Positions 7,719 to 15,508 of a DNA stretch of 64,000 nucleotides are shown piece by piece. Numbering within the stretch: the stretch's first letter is position 1; every line of letters begins with the position of its first letter. The position numbers and the translations under genes are program-made. The notes under the pieces were generated by a model that was given only the letters and a program-made list of their open reading frames with translations, was not told the origin of the DNA and made no database searches. This stretch comes from JASHVB01 sp035523995 (GTDB lineage Bacteria; Pseudomonadota; Alphaproteobacteria; Acetobacterales; Acetobacteraceae). The DNA is taken from contig DATKPQ010000011.1 in NCBI GenBank assembly GCA_035523995.1, positions 1 to 64,000 of the forward strand, in the 5' to 3' direction.

Positions 7719-8810
7719 CTAGGCCGGGCGCCAGTTGAAGCGGTGGTCGAGCCAGTGACGCAGCGCGTCCAGCCCGGCCTCGTTGGCGGCGGCCGGCGTG
7801 ACGGCGGCGGTCGCGGCAGGGCCGCCGAGCAACGCCACGCGCAGCGGCAGTGCCGCTGCCTGGACGTCCAGTGCCCCCGCCGCCGCGTTTCCGGCGCGGC
7901 GCCACAGCGCCACCATGGCCGGCGGCGTCAACTGCGGCAGCACCAGTGCGAACTCGAGCTGCGACGCCGTGGCCGCTGCGCCCCAGCCGTCGCGGATCGG
8001 CCCGCTCAACGGCATGCCACGCCGGGTCGTATAGAGTTCGGGCAGCGTCGGCGTGTTCGGGAACGCCGCCGGGCGCACCAGGGCACCGGCGTCGTCATGC
8101 GTGCCCAGGGCGAAGATCGGCACGGCGCCGACGCTCGCGAGTTCCATTGCTTGCTCCGGCACCTTGTGACCGCGCAGCAAAACCGCATCCACCGCTTCCT
8201 CGGCCAGCGCGTCGGCCAGCGTCTTGTTCGCGACGAAACCGGGGATCAATTGCGCGCGCCCGCCGAGCAATTCGATCCCGAGAATGGCCGGGAGCGCGTG
8301 CCCGGCGGGATGGGCAGCGGCAATGCGAACCACGCCGCCCGCGGCGAAGGCGGCGGGACGGCCGACGACAACCGCCGGCGCGACGCACGCCATCACCGGC
8401 ATCCAGTGCCCCACATCGAACTGTGCGCGGGGATCGCCCACCAGCCAGTCCAGCACGGCCTCGCCAGGAGCAAGCAAGACAGTATGGCCGTCCGGCGCTA
8501 CGCGCGTATCGAACTGGTTGGCACCGGTCACGCCGTCCGCCCCGCCGACATCTCGCTGGCGCATCGTGATGCCTGGATCGAGCGCCTGCCCCAGCGCCGG
8601 CCGCAACAGCGTTGCCCAGCGATCCATCGCGCCGTTTTCGGGTCCGGCAACCAGGATCGACACGCCGTCGGGAAAGGGAACCGCGGCAAGCGCCGGCGTA
8701 ATACCGAAGGACGGCGCAGCAACAGACCATCGCGCCCGCCCGAGGACGGGCAGACCTGCCAGCACCGCCAGCATGCGGCGCCGATCGGGCGATGGCAGGG
8801 GATCGTTCAT
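7719..8810 (-). CDS. Tripartite tricarboxylate transporter (Bug/TctC-like) substrate-binding protein
   Basis: A 363-residue exported protein. The N-terminus (DRRRMLAVLAGLPVLG) is a twin-arginine-like or Sec signal sequence. The mature part begins with a TctC/Bug pattern (VAGPENGAMDRWATLLRPALGQAL), and a PNTPTLPELY segment matches the family's usual P-x-x-x-E-x-G region. Bug proteins capture carboxylates in the periplasm. The sequence is divergent and Ala-rich. No TctA/TctB membrane genes are adjacent, so it may serve a remote transporter or a sensor, as many orphan Bug proteins do. Confidence 0.65.
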   Translation of the reverse strand: MNDPLPSPDRRRMLAVLAGLPVLGRARWSVAAPSFGITPALAAVPFPDGVSILVAGPENGAMDRWATLLRPALGQALDPGITMRQRDVGGADGVTGANQFDTRVAPDGHTVLLAPGEAVLDWLVGDPRAQFDVGHWMPVMACVAPAVVVGRPAAFAAGGVVRIAAAHPAGHALPAILGIELLGGRAQLIPGFVANKTLADALAEEAVDAVLLRGHKVPEQAMELASVGAVPIFALGTHDDAGALVRPAAFPNTPTLPELYTTRRGMPLSGPIRDGWGAAATASQLEFALVLPQLTPPAMVALWRRAGNAAAGALDVQAAALPLRVALLGGPAATAAVTPAAANEAGLDALRHWLDHRFNWRPA

Positions 8811-9133
8811 GGTCTGACGCTTCCCGCGCTCAAAGTCCCTGCAACCAGACCACCCCTCCTACAGCAAGCGGCGGGCAAGGCAAATAGGGACGCCGTATAG
8901 AAGCGACATGCGGACAGTTGTCTGATCGGTGCATCTGTGCCGGCTGAGTTACCCGGGATCGGCGCCCGCGGCCACCGCGCCCGGCGCAACACAGGGTGGA
9001 CAACGGCATCACCACGGGACCAGGAGCAATTTCCCGATTGCTCTACAGCCGCGGGGGCAGCTATTTTTTGCCGATCAACAAGCGGCACACGACCGCACCG
9101 GCGTGAACCGACACGCCGGACGTACCGACAGGG
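8811..9133. other. Divergent intergenic region
   Basis: About 320 bp between the Bug-like gene and the divergent MFS gene. I see no coding sequence or strong repeat here. It presumably holds both promoters. Confidence 0.4.
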
Positions 9134-10483
9134 ATGGCAACGATGGCAGCGACTTCGCTCGCGGCGATAGAGCATGCATTGGACAATCAGCGGCTCGGAA
9201 CCTGGCAGATTCGCGTCATCGCGATCTGCGGCCTGATCCAGACATGCGACGGCTACGACGTCGGCTCGATTGGCTGGTCGGTGCCGTCGCTCACCCATGC
9301 CTGGCACCTTCCGCCTTCGGCGTTCGCCCTGGCCTTTCTGTGGTCTAATGTCGGCGTGATGGCAGGCGCCTTGCTGGCCGGACCAATCGGCGACCATCTC
9401 GGCCGCAAGCCATTGCTCTTGTTCAGCATCGCTTTGTACGGCATCGCGTCGCTGGCCAGTGCCGCTGCTCCGTCCCTCGCGTTCCTGGCAGGCACGCGCT
9501 TCTTCACCGGCTTCGGCATCGCCGGCGGGTTCGCCGGAACCGTGGCGCTGACCGGCGACTATACGCCGCGGCGCCTGCGTGCCCGGATGATCATGCTGAC
9601 CTTCACCGGTGCGCCGCTGGGCGGTTTCCTGGGCGGATTGGTCGTGTCCGCATTGCTTCACGAAGGCTTCGGCTGGCAGACCATCTACATCATCGGCGGC
9701 ACCTTCCCACTGCTGCTTTTGCTGGTCACCGCGTTGTGGCTGCCGGAATCGCCGCGTTTCCTCGCCGCGCGGGAGAATCTTGCGCCGCGGCAACTCAGGC
9801 TGCTGCACGGCCTGGCAATCGAGCCATCGCCCGGCCTGGGCCGCCTCACCGGCGCACCTGGCGGCAATCCGCTCCGCGCCTTGTTCGGCGAGGGGTTCGC
9901 ACTGCAAACGACCTTGCTCTGGATCATTTTCTTCTGCAGCCTTCTCAACCTTTTTCTGTTCATTTTCTGGCTGCCGGAAGTGCTGCACCTGATCGGCATG
10001 ACGCCAGCGCAGTCCGTGTTCGCGACCAGCCTTTATCCGCTGGGCGGGATGCTGGCCGTGCTCTATCTAGGCTGGGCGATCGACCATTTCGGCGCGCACC
10101 GCGCGCTGGCGGCGCATTTCGTCTCCAGCATTGCCTTCATCCTGCTGATCGCGCTGGCGGCCATGCCGTATCTGTTGCTGCTTTCCGTGGTGCTGCTGGC
10201 CGGCATGACGGTCCTGGGCAGCCAGACCGGCCTGAATGCCGCGTGTGGCAAGCTCTATCCGGCTCGGGTGCGGGTCAGCGGCTACGGCTTCGCGACCGGC
10301 GTCGGACGCCTGGGCGGCATCGCCGCGGCACCGCTGGGCGGGTTCCTGTTGGCGCGCGGCCTGCCGCCCACCTACGTCTTCCTCTGCGCCTGTGTGTTCG
10401 CGTTGATCGCCGCGAGCGCGACGGCCTTGCTGGCGCTACCCGCCAGCCGGCTGCGGGCCGCCGCAGCACCGGAGACGGCGTAA
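9134..10483 (+). CDS. MFS transporter, aromatic acid:H+ symporter-like
   Basis: A 449-residue, twelve-helix inner-membrane carrier. Features typical of the AAHS (PcaK/BenK) branch are the charged GYD segment in helix 1 (QTCDGYDVGS), motif A GPIGDHLGRKPLL between helices 2 and 3, the PESPRFLAAR segment after helix 6 and the central-loop length. It likely imports an aromatic or related organic acid by proton symport. A second ATG lies three codons in, at 9143. It diverges from a Bug-type binding protein and extends the catabolic character of the first 10 kb. Confidence 0.8.
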   Translation: MATMAATSLAAIEHALDNQRLGTWQIRVIAICGLIQTCDGYDVGSIGWSVPSLTHAWHLPPSAFALAFLWSNVGVMAGALLAGPIGDHLGRKPLLLFSIALYGIASLASAAAPSLAFLAGTRFFTGFGIAGGFAGTVALTGDYTPRRLRARMIMLTFTGAPLGGFLGGLVVSALLHEGFGWQTIYIIGGTFPLLLLLVTALWLPESPRFLAARENLAPRQLRLLHGLAIEPSPGLGRLTGAPGGNPLRALFGEGFALQTTLLWIIFFCSLLNLFLFIFWLPEVLHLIGMTPAQSVFATSLYPLGGMLAVLYLGWAIDHFGAHRALAAHFVSSIAFILLIALAAMPYLLLLSVVLLAGMTVLGSQTGLNAACGKLYPARVRVSGYGFATGVGRLGGIAAAPLGGFLLARGLPPTYVFLCACVFALIAASATALLALPASRLRAAAAPETA

Positions 10484-10504
10484 GCCGCCAGCCGTTCCGG
10501 CTGA

Positions 10505-10585
10505 CTCGAATCGGGCACGGTGCTCGCGCCAGGCGCGCGGCGCCGCCGCCCCTCCCCGGCGTAATTCCAAAAGGAGAGGGGCGTC
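10505..10585. terminator. Possible bidirectional terminator/repeat between convergent genes
   Basis: Between the convergent MFS and aceA genes, CCCCTCC and GGAGAGGGG flank a short AT-containing loop, preceded by a GGCGCGCGGCGCC palindrome. This could end both transcripts; there is no long T tract. Confidence 0.35.
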
Positions 10586-10598
10586 TTGCCGCCAGGCT

Positions 10599-11984
10599 CT
10601 ACTTCGCCATCACCGCCCGGTCATGGCTGTGTACCACGCCGTCGTCATCGCTTTGATGAGTGCGCGGCACCGGCGCATGCTCCTGGAACTGCGCCGTCTC
10701 GGTGCTGCCGGACAAGGCGGTGGTGGAAGACTGTCCGCCGCCGGCCGCGGTTGCCACCATGTCGAAATACCCGACGCCCACTTCGCGCTGATGCCGCGTC
10801 GCCGTGTACCCCTCGTCCTCGGCTGCGAACTCCGCCTGCTGCAATTCCGAATATGCCGCCATCCCGCGCTGCGCATAGCCGCGGGCCAGCTTGAACATCG
10901 ACAGGTTAAGGCTGTGGAACCCGGCCAGCGTGACGAACTGGAACTTGTAGCCCATGCGGCCGATATCGGCCTGGAAACTGGCGATCTTCTCCGCCGGCAG
11001 CTTCTTCTGCCAGTTGAAGCTGGGCGAGCAATTATACGCCAGCATCTTCCCCGGGAACTGCCGGTGGATCGCATCGGCAAAACGCTCGGCATCCGCCAGG
11101 TTGGGATCGCTCGTCTCCCACCACAGCAGATCGGCATAGGGCGCAAAGGCCAGGCCACGGGCGATGGCGTATTCCACCCCCATGCCGGGATTGATGCGGA
11201 AGAAGCCCTCCGGCGTGCGCTCGCCGGAAATGAACGGGCGGTCGCGCTCGTCCACGTCGCTGGTCAGCAACTGCGCTGATTGCGCATCCGTCCGGCACAG
11301 CAGCACCGTCGCCACGCCTTCGGTATCGGCGGCCAGCCGCGCGGCATTCAAGGTGCGGATGTGCTGCGCGATCGGCACCAGAACCTTGCCGCCCAGATGG
11401 CCGCATTTCTTCTCCGACGCGAGCTGGTCTTCGAAATGCACGCCTGCCGCACCGGCGGCGATCATGGCCTTCATCAACTCGAACGCGTTCAGCGCGCCGC
11501 CGAACCCGGCTTCCGCGTCGGCGATGATCGGCGCCATCCAGTGGGTGCTATCGCCGCCTTCCGAATGTGCGATCTGGTCGGCGCGGCGCAGCGCCGCATT
11601 GATCCGCCCCACGACGTTAGGCACCGAGTCCACCGGGTACAGCGACTGGTCCGGATACATCTCACCTGCCGTGTTGGCGTCAGCGGCGACCTGCCAGCCG
11701 GAAAGATAGATCGCCTCCAGCCCCGCCTTCACCTGCTGCACCGCCTGATTGCCGGTAAGAGCACCCAGCGTCGGCACAAAAGGACGGGCCTTCAGCAGGT
11801 ACCACAGCCGGTCGGCGCCTCGCTCCGCCAGCGTATGGCGGATGCGGAAGCTGCCGGACAAGCGGGCGACGTCCTGCGGCGTGTAGTCCCGGCGGATCCC
11901 ATCGAACCGGTCGGGATGACCGCCGGGCGACCAGGCGCTGGAGCCGTCCGGCGCGAAAAATTGTGTGGGTCGGGTGTGTATCAC
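10599..11984 (-). CDS. aceA: Isocitrate lyase
   Basis: Cleaves isocitrate to glyoxylate and succinate, the entry step of the glyoxylate shunt for growth on acetate or fatty acids. The catalytic signature KKCGH is at residues 192-196, with the active-site Cys at 194, matching the E. coli position within one residue. This supports the GTG start at 11984, which has GGGGAG 6 nt upstream; ATGs at 12029 and 12047 lack a ribosome site. The family's usual end (ALTGSTEEAQF-like, here ALSGSTETAQF) is followed by about 25 extra residues rich in His and Asp (HQSDDDGVVHSHDRAVMAK). It is divergent from a RamB/ScfR-type regulator. Confidence 0.93.
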   Translation of the reverse strand: MIHTRPTQFFAPDGSSAWSPGGHPDRFDGIRRDYTPQDVARLSGSFRIRHTLAERGADRLWYLLKARPFVPTLGALTGNQAVQQVKAGLEAIYLSGWQVAADANTAGEMYPDQSLYPVDSVPNVVGRINAALRRADQIAHSEGGDSTHWMAPIIADAEAGFGGALNAFELMKAMIAAGAAGVHFEDQLASEKKCGHLGGKVLVPIAQHIRTLNAARLAADTEGVATVLLCRTDAQSAQLLTSDVDERDRPFISGERTPEGFFRINPGMGVEYAIARGLAFAPYADLLWWETSDPNLADAERFADAIHRQFPGKMLAYNCSPSFNWQKKLPAEKIASFQADIGRMGYKFQFVTLAGFHSLNLSMFKLARGYAQRGMAAYSELQQAEFAAEDEGYTATRHQREVGVGYFDMVATAAGGGQSSTTALSGSTETAQFQEHAPVPRTHQSDDDGVVHSHDRAVMAK

Positions 11985-12124
11985 GGGCTTCTCCCCGGTT
12001 TGAGCTTGCGATACGTGAATAATTGACATTGCATCCGCGAAGATCACCCCAAATTTCGTGAGGCGTCTCGCAATTGGGTCGATGTCTTCACTGCGCGGGC
12101 TGCCATTTTGTAAAGGATGTAAAG
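11985..12124. promoter_or_regulatory. Divergent aceA / regulator control region
   Basis: This 140-bp gap separates two divergent genes that are probably co-regulated. It contains TTGACA at 12023-12028 on the plus strand and two direct TGTAAAG repeats just before the regulator start. TTTTGTAAAG resembles half of the TTTGCAAA-type sites bound by RamB proteins. The operator assignment is inference. Confidence 0.4.
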
Positions 12125-13516
12125 ATGGCGCGTGCCCTGATTGGCCGCACGGTCCGCCGGCTCCGCACGGAGCAATCTCTGTCGCAGCAGTCGCTGGCGG
12201 CGAGGCTCGGTATCTCTCCCAGCTACCTGAACCTGATCGAGCATGACCAGCGCGCAGTGACCGCGTCTTTGCTCATCAAGCTGGGGGAGACGTTGCGGGT
12301 GGACCTCGCCACGCTGTCCGGTCGCAACGAACGCCGGCTGGAAGTCGGCCTGCGCGAGACCTTTGCCGATCCAATGCTCTCTGCCGATGCGGTGCCAGAG
12401 GCCGAGGTCGCCGAATTGGCCGCCTCGGCACCCAACGCCGCCCGCGCCGTGCTGGCGCTGTATCGGGCCTGGCGCGTGGCGCGAGAGGACGCCGGCGGCA
12501 TCGCCTTGCCCTCCGGCCGCCGCGTTCTGCTGCCCAACGAGGAGGCACGCGATTTCTTCGACGACCGCGCCAACCACTTTCCGACCCTGGAACGTGTGGC
12601 GGAAGCGATCGGCGCTGAACTGCGCGCCGCCCCGGCGGAAATGAACCACGCGATCGCCGAGCGCCTGCGCCGCGCCCACGGCCTGACCGTGACGGTGCAG
12701 CCACTGGACGGCACGCTGCGCCGCTACGACCCTGCGACCCGTGTGCTGGCATTGTCGGAAACGCTCCCGCGCGAAAGCCGCGGCTTCCACATGGCGTTCC
12801 AACTTGCTTTGCTCGAGGCACGTGACGCCGTCGATGCGGTGTTGGCCGAAGCCGCGCCTTCGTCGCCGGAAGCTGGCATGCTGGTCAGGGTCGGCCTGTT
12901 GAACTACATCGCCGGTGCGTTGCTGATGCCGTACGTGGCGTTCCTGGAATCCGCCCGCACCCTGCGCCACGACATGGAAGCGCTGGCAGCCCGCTTTGGC
13001 GTCTCCTTCGAACAAGCCTGCCACCGGCTATCGACCCTGCAACGCGATGGGGCACGCGGCGTGCCCTGGTTCTTCGTGCGCGTCGATCCGGCAGGAAACG
13101 TATCGAAACGGTTTTCCGCGGCGGGATTCCCGTTCGCGCGCTATGGCGGATCGTGCCCGCGTTGGGTGGTGCACACCGCATTCGCGAGGTCCGGCGATTT
13201 GCAGGTGCAGGTGGCGGAATTGCCTGACGGCGCTGCGTATCTCTGCTTCGCCCGCACAGTTACGCGGCCGTCGCGCGGCTGGGGCGAGCCGCGGCCGGTG
13301 CACGTCGTGGCAATGGGGTGCAGCGTGGCGCACGCATCCGAAGTGGCCTACGCGGACGGCATCGACGTAGAGCATGCGCGTGTCGGCATCGGATTGTCAT
13401 GCCGGCTGTGCGACCGCCCGGACTGCCGCAGCCGCGCGTTTCCCCCGCTGCACCACCGGCTGGCACTGGATCCGAATTCAGCCGGTGTGTCGCCGTACCG
13501 GTTCGAACCTCACTAA
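12125..13516 (+). CDS. RamB/ScfR-type short-chain acyl regulator (XRE HTH + IrrE-like)
   Basis: A 463-residue transcription factor. Residues about 9-65 form an XRE helix-turn-helix (LRTEQSLSQQSLAARLGISPSYLNLIEHDQR pattern). The middle is an IrrE/ImmA (peptidase M78)-like domain. The C-terminus is the DUF2083 module with a Cys cluster (CRLCDRPDCRSRAFPP). In relatives such as RamB and ScfR it controls acetate, glyoxylate or propionyl-CoA genes and probably senses an acyl-CoA. The M78 HExxH site is replaced by HMAFQLALLE, so it should not be a protease. The start at 12125 follows AAAGGA. It sits divergent from aceA, its likely target. Confidence 0.85.
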   Translation: MARALIGRTVRRLRTEQSLSQQSLAARLGISPSYLNLIEHDQRAVTASLLIKLGETLRVDLATLSGRNERRLEVGLRETFADPMLSADAVPEAEVAELAASAPNAARAVLALYRAWRVAREDAGGIALPSGRRVLLPNEEARDFFDDRANHFPTLERVAEAIGAELRAAPAEMNHAIAERLRRAHGLTVTVQPLDGTLRRYDPATRVLALSETLPRESRGFHMAFQLALLEARDAVDAVLAEAAPSSPEAGMLVRVGLLNYIAGALLMPYVAFLESARTLRHDMEALAARFGVSFEQACHRLSTLQRDGARGVPWFFVRVDPAGNVSKRFSAAGFPFARYGGSCPRWVVHTAFARSGDLQVQVAELPDGAAYLCFARTVTRPSRGWGEPRPVHVVAMGCSVAHASEVAYADGIDVEHARVGIGLSCRLCDRPDCRSRAFPPLHHRLALDPNSAGVSPYRFEPH

Positions 13517-14100
13517 CCCTTCCCGCGCTGCGCTATTCGCGCAGCGTGGGGTTGAGCCGCGAAGCGGATCGACGCGAGACGCGACGCGTCGAGGGTGAGG
13601 GTGATCGGGCCGGCACACTATTCTCGCGAGGTTTCGGCACGCTGCCGATGTTTCAGCCTTGTTTTTCCTACTGACTGCCCCCAATCGTTGTTGCACTGTC
13701 TATTTCACTCGCCAAAATATCCTGCGGCGCAGACGACCACCCCGGGCCGGGCTGTCCACCCTGGCCGTAAGCATGGTCAGGGCGGTCGCCCAATGCACTC
13801 CCAGCCGCGACACGCCATCGATGACTTGTTCACAAATCCCCCTCGCTGACGGGCGTCGGAAGCTGGCCTCCGACCGTCATTTCCAGCCTGCCGCCGACCG
13901 TATCCAGAACCATCCGTTTTCGGGTACGGGCCACTCCGGGAGCATGGCTCGGCGCCTTCCACACCCCGACTGGCGCGGGACCGGCTTATAGCTCGCGTCC
14001 CATCCCGCACGTCGGCTTCGAGTCGGGAACCGGTTCGTCCTGCGCAGAGCCGCAACCCGACTGATCGGCAGGCACGGTGGGTGACCCACTGTCCAACCTG
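13517..14100. other. Long intergenic region with repeat element
   Basis: About 580 bp with no credible gene. It starts with a strong hairpin (13522-13550) and continues with a GACGCGAGACGCGACGCGTCG palindrome and the tail GGGTGAGGGTGATCGGGCCGG shared with the element at 3229-3298. From about 13630 to 14100 I see no clear feature. Confidence 0.5.
13522..13550 (+). terminator. Hairpin after the RamB-like gene
   Basis: CCCGCGCTGCGC and GCGCAGCGTGGG form a 12-bp stem with one G-T wobble and a 5-nt loop, five bases after the stop codon. There is no T tract, so it is a terminator-like hairpin or part of the adjoining dispersed repeat. Confidence 0.5.
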
Positions 14101-15057
14101 TCAAAACCTCTGTGTCGAGATACTGGCACCCAGCCGATCAAGCAGGAGCCCGGTTCCTTTCTCGCGCGCGCCGGCATCGTCGTAGCCGTCCAGGAAGGTT
14201 CCTTGCTCCGTCACCGTCAGCCGCGTGCCCTCACCCGCAGGATGAAGTTGCATCGTGGCCAGCGACACCGAGATCTTCCGCGCATCCAGGTGCATCTCGT
14301 ACGCGTAAACCAGCCGCTGATTGGCAACCACGTCGAAATACACGGCGTCGAACGTCGTCACCAACCCGCTGCCCCAGCGGCCCTTCAGCCGCTCGCGTCC
14401 GCCGGCACGCACATCCATGACGCGTTCGATCACCTGGAACGTGTCGTCGCCGGTAAACCAGCGCGCTTTCGCCGCCATATCCGTCAACGCACGAAACACG
14501 ACCGGCGGCGCGGACGGATACACACGCTCGACCGTGAAACTCCCGTGCACCGCCGCACGCGGCGTTTCGGCGAGCAGACGCGTGACTTCGACTTCGAACT
14601 TGTCGAGCGTCGTGCGCCAGCCTTCCTCCGCCCCTTCGGCAGCACGGCGGAATTCCGGGTCAAAGATCTCATAACTCTGCCGCACTGTCATACGCGTGCC
14701 GCCCGCCACATCCTCGAACACCACCGTCGTGTGCGCGACGAACCTGGGCGCCTCTCGATCGGGAATGCCAACGACAAATCCCAGCCGCTCCGGCGGCACC
14801 ACATCGGTGAACGTCCCGCGGCACCAGGTGTCAGTGCCGTCCGGCGCCCGCATGCACACGGCGAACATGCCGCCCGGACGGAAATCCACCTCCGCTTCCG
14901 GCACCGTGTACTGCTCCGGGCTGAACCAGCGCTTGATATGCTCTGCGCTGGACCACGCCTGGAATACCAGCCCACGCGGGGCCGCGAAGGTGCGGGAAAC
15001 GGCGAGCGAGGGAAATCCCTGCGCGCCCTCCCGATGTTGCGCATCAGCCATTGCCAT
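14101..15057 (-). CDS. Tandem AHSA1/SRPBCC double-domain protein
   Basis: A 318-residue soluble protein with two successive AHSA1 (activator of Hsp90 ATPase homologue) START-like domains. The first spans about residues 18-160 (SRTFAAPRGLVFQAWSSAEHIKRWF...). The second spans about 165-318 (ERVYPSAPPVVFRALTDMAAKARWF...). Each begins with the family's V-x-R-x-F/Y-x-A-P-x-x-V-F-x-A pattern and ends in a long helix. Most relatives have a single domain. The helix-grip fold binds hydrophobic ligands, and the ligand is unknown. The gene overlaps the end of an ArsR-type repressor gene, the usual partner of AHSA1 proteins. Confidence 0.8.
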   Translation of the reverse strand: MAMADAQHREGAQGFPSLAVSRTFAAPRGLVFQAWSSAEHIKRWFSPEQYTVPEAEVDFRPGGMFAVCMRAPDGTDTWCRGTFTDVVPPERLGFVVGIPDREAPRFVAHTTVVFEDVAGGTRMTVRQSYEIFDPEFRRAAEGAEEGWRTTLDKFEVEVTRLLAETPRAAVHGSFTVERVYPSAPPVVFRALTDMAAKARWFTGDDTFQVIERVMDVRAGGRERLKGRWGSGLVTTFDAVYFDVVANQRLVYAYEMHLDARKISVSLATMQLHPAGEGTRLTVTEQGTFLDGYDDAGAREKGTGLLLDRLGASISTQRF

Positions 15058-15391
15058 CTCCTTTCGACGTAAGTTCCTCGAGATACGCGCCCAGCCGGTC
15101 CAGCCGCCGCTCCCATTCCGTGCGCTGGGCGTTGATCCAGGCTTCGGCCTGCCGCAACACCTGCGGGTCGATCCGGCAGGTGCGCACCCGGCCGATCTTC
15201 TCCGAGCGCACCAGCCCCGCGCCTTCCAGTACCGCCAGGTGTTGCATCACCGCCGGCAGCGACATCGCGAAGGGCCGCGCCAGGTCGCTCACCGAGGACG
15301 GGCCGCGCGCCAGGTGGGCGATCATGGCCCGCCGGGACGGATCAGCCAGCGCATGAAAAGCGAGGTCCAAGGAGGGTGATTGGTTAAGCAT
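15044..15391 (-). CDS. ArsR-family transcriptional repressor
   Basis: A 115-residue winged-helix regulator. The core FHALADPSRRAMIAHLARGPSSVSDLARPF...MSLPAVMQHLAVLEGAGLV is the ArsR DNA-binding domain. No Cys metal site is present, as in the AHSA1-linked ArsR subgroup. Start M at 15391 matches the family N-terminus; upstream codons in frame are AT-rich promoter sequence. Its 3' end overlaps the downstream double AHSA1 gene by 14 bp, so the two form an operon, probably autoregulated through the inverted repeat at 15396-15415. Confidence 0.85.
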   Translation of the reverse strand: MLNQSPSLDLAFHALADPSRRAMIAHLARGPSSVSDLARPFAMSLPAVMQHLAVLEGAGLVRSEKIGRVRTCRIDPQVLRQAEAWINAQRTEWERRLDRLGAYLEELTSKGDGNG

Positions 15392-15395
15392 GTCC

Positions 15396-15415
15396 TTTAG
15401 TATCGAGGCACTAAA
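15396..15415. promoter_or_regulatory. Inverted repeat upstream of arsR-type gene
   Basis: TTTAGT and ACTAAA form a perfect 6-bp inverted repeat with an 8-bp spacer, immediately before the repressor start in an unusually AT-rich patch. It is a good candidate operator for autoregulation. Confidence 0.45.
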
Positions 15416-15508
15416 AGAAAAGCAAGCACTTAAGTATACCGGGGAAAACTTTATCGACAGCACTACCTCGGTTCAGGTATCGGCCGGCAGGAGGGGGGCG
15501 ATCCGCGC

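Noticed and set aside
8807..9988. Minus-strand open frame of about 390 codons
   Set aside because: Mostly antisense to the AAHS transporter, and rich in Gln, Glu and Arg like other shadow frames.
12027..12047. ATG starts for aceA
   Set aside because: No ribosome site; GTG 11984 has a strong one and puts the active-site Cys at the family position.
13495..13520. tRNA-like GGTTCGAACC motif
   Set aside because: It lies inside the end of the RamB-like coding sequence and no acceptor, D or anticodon arms can be built around it.
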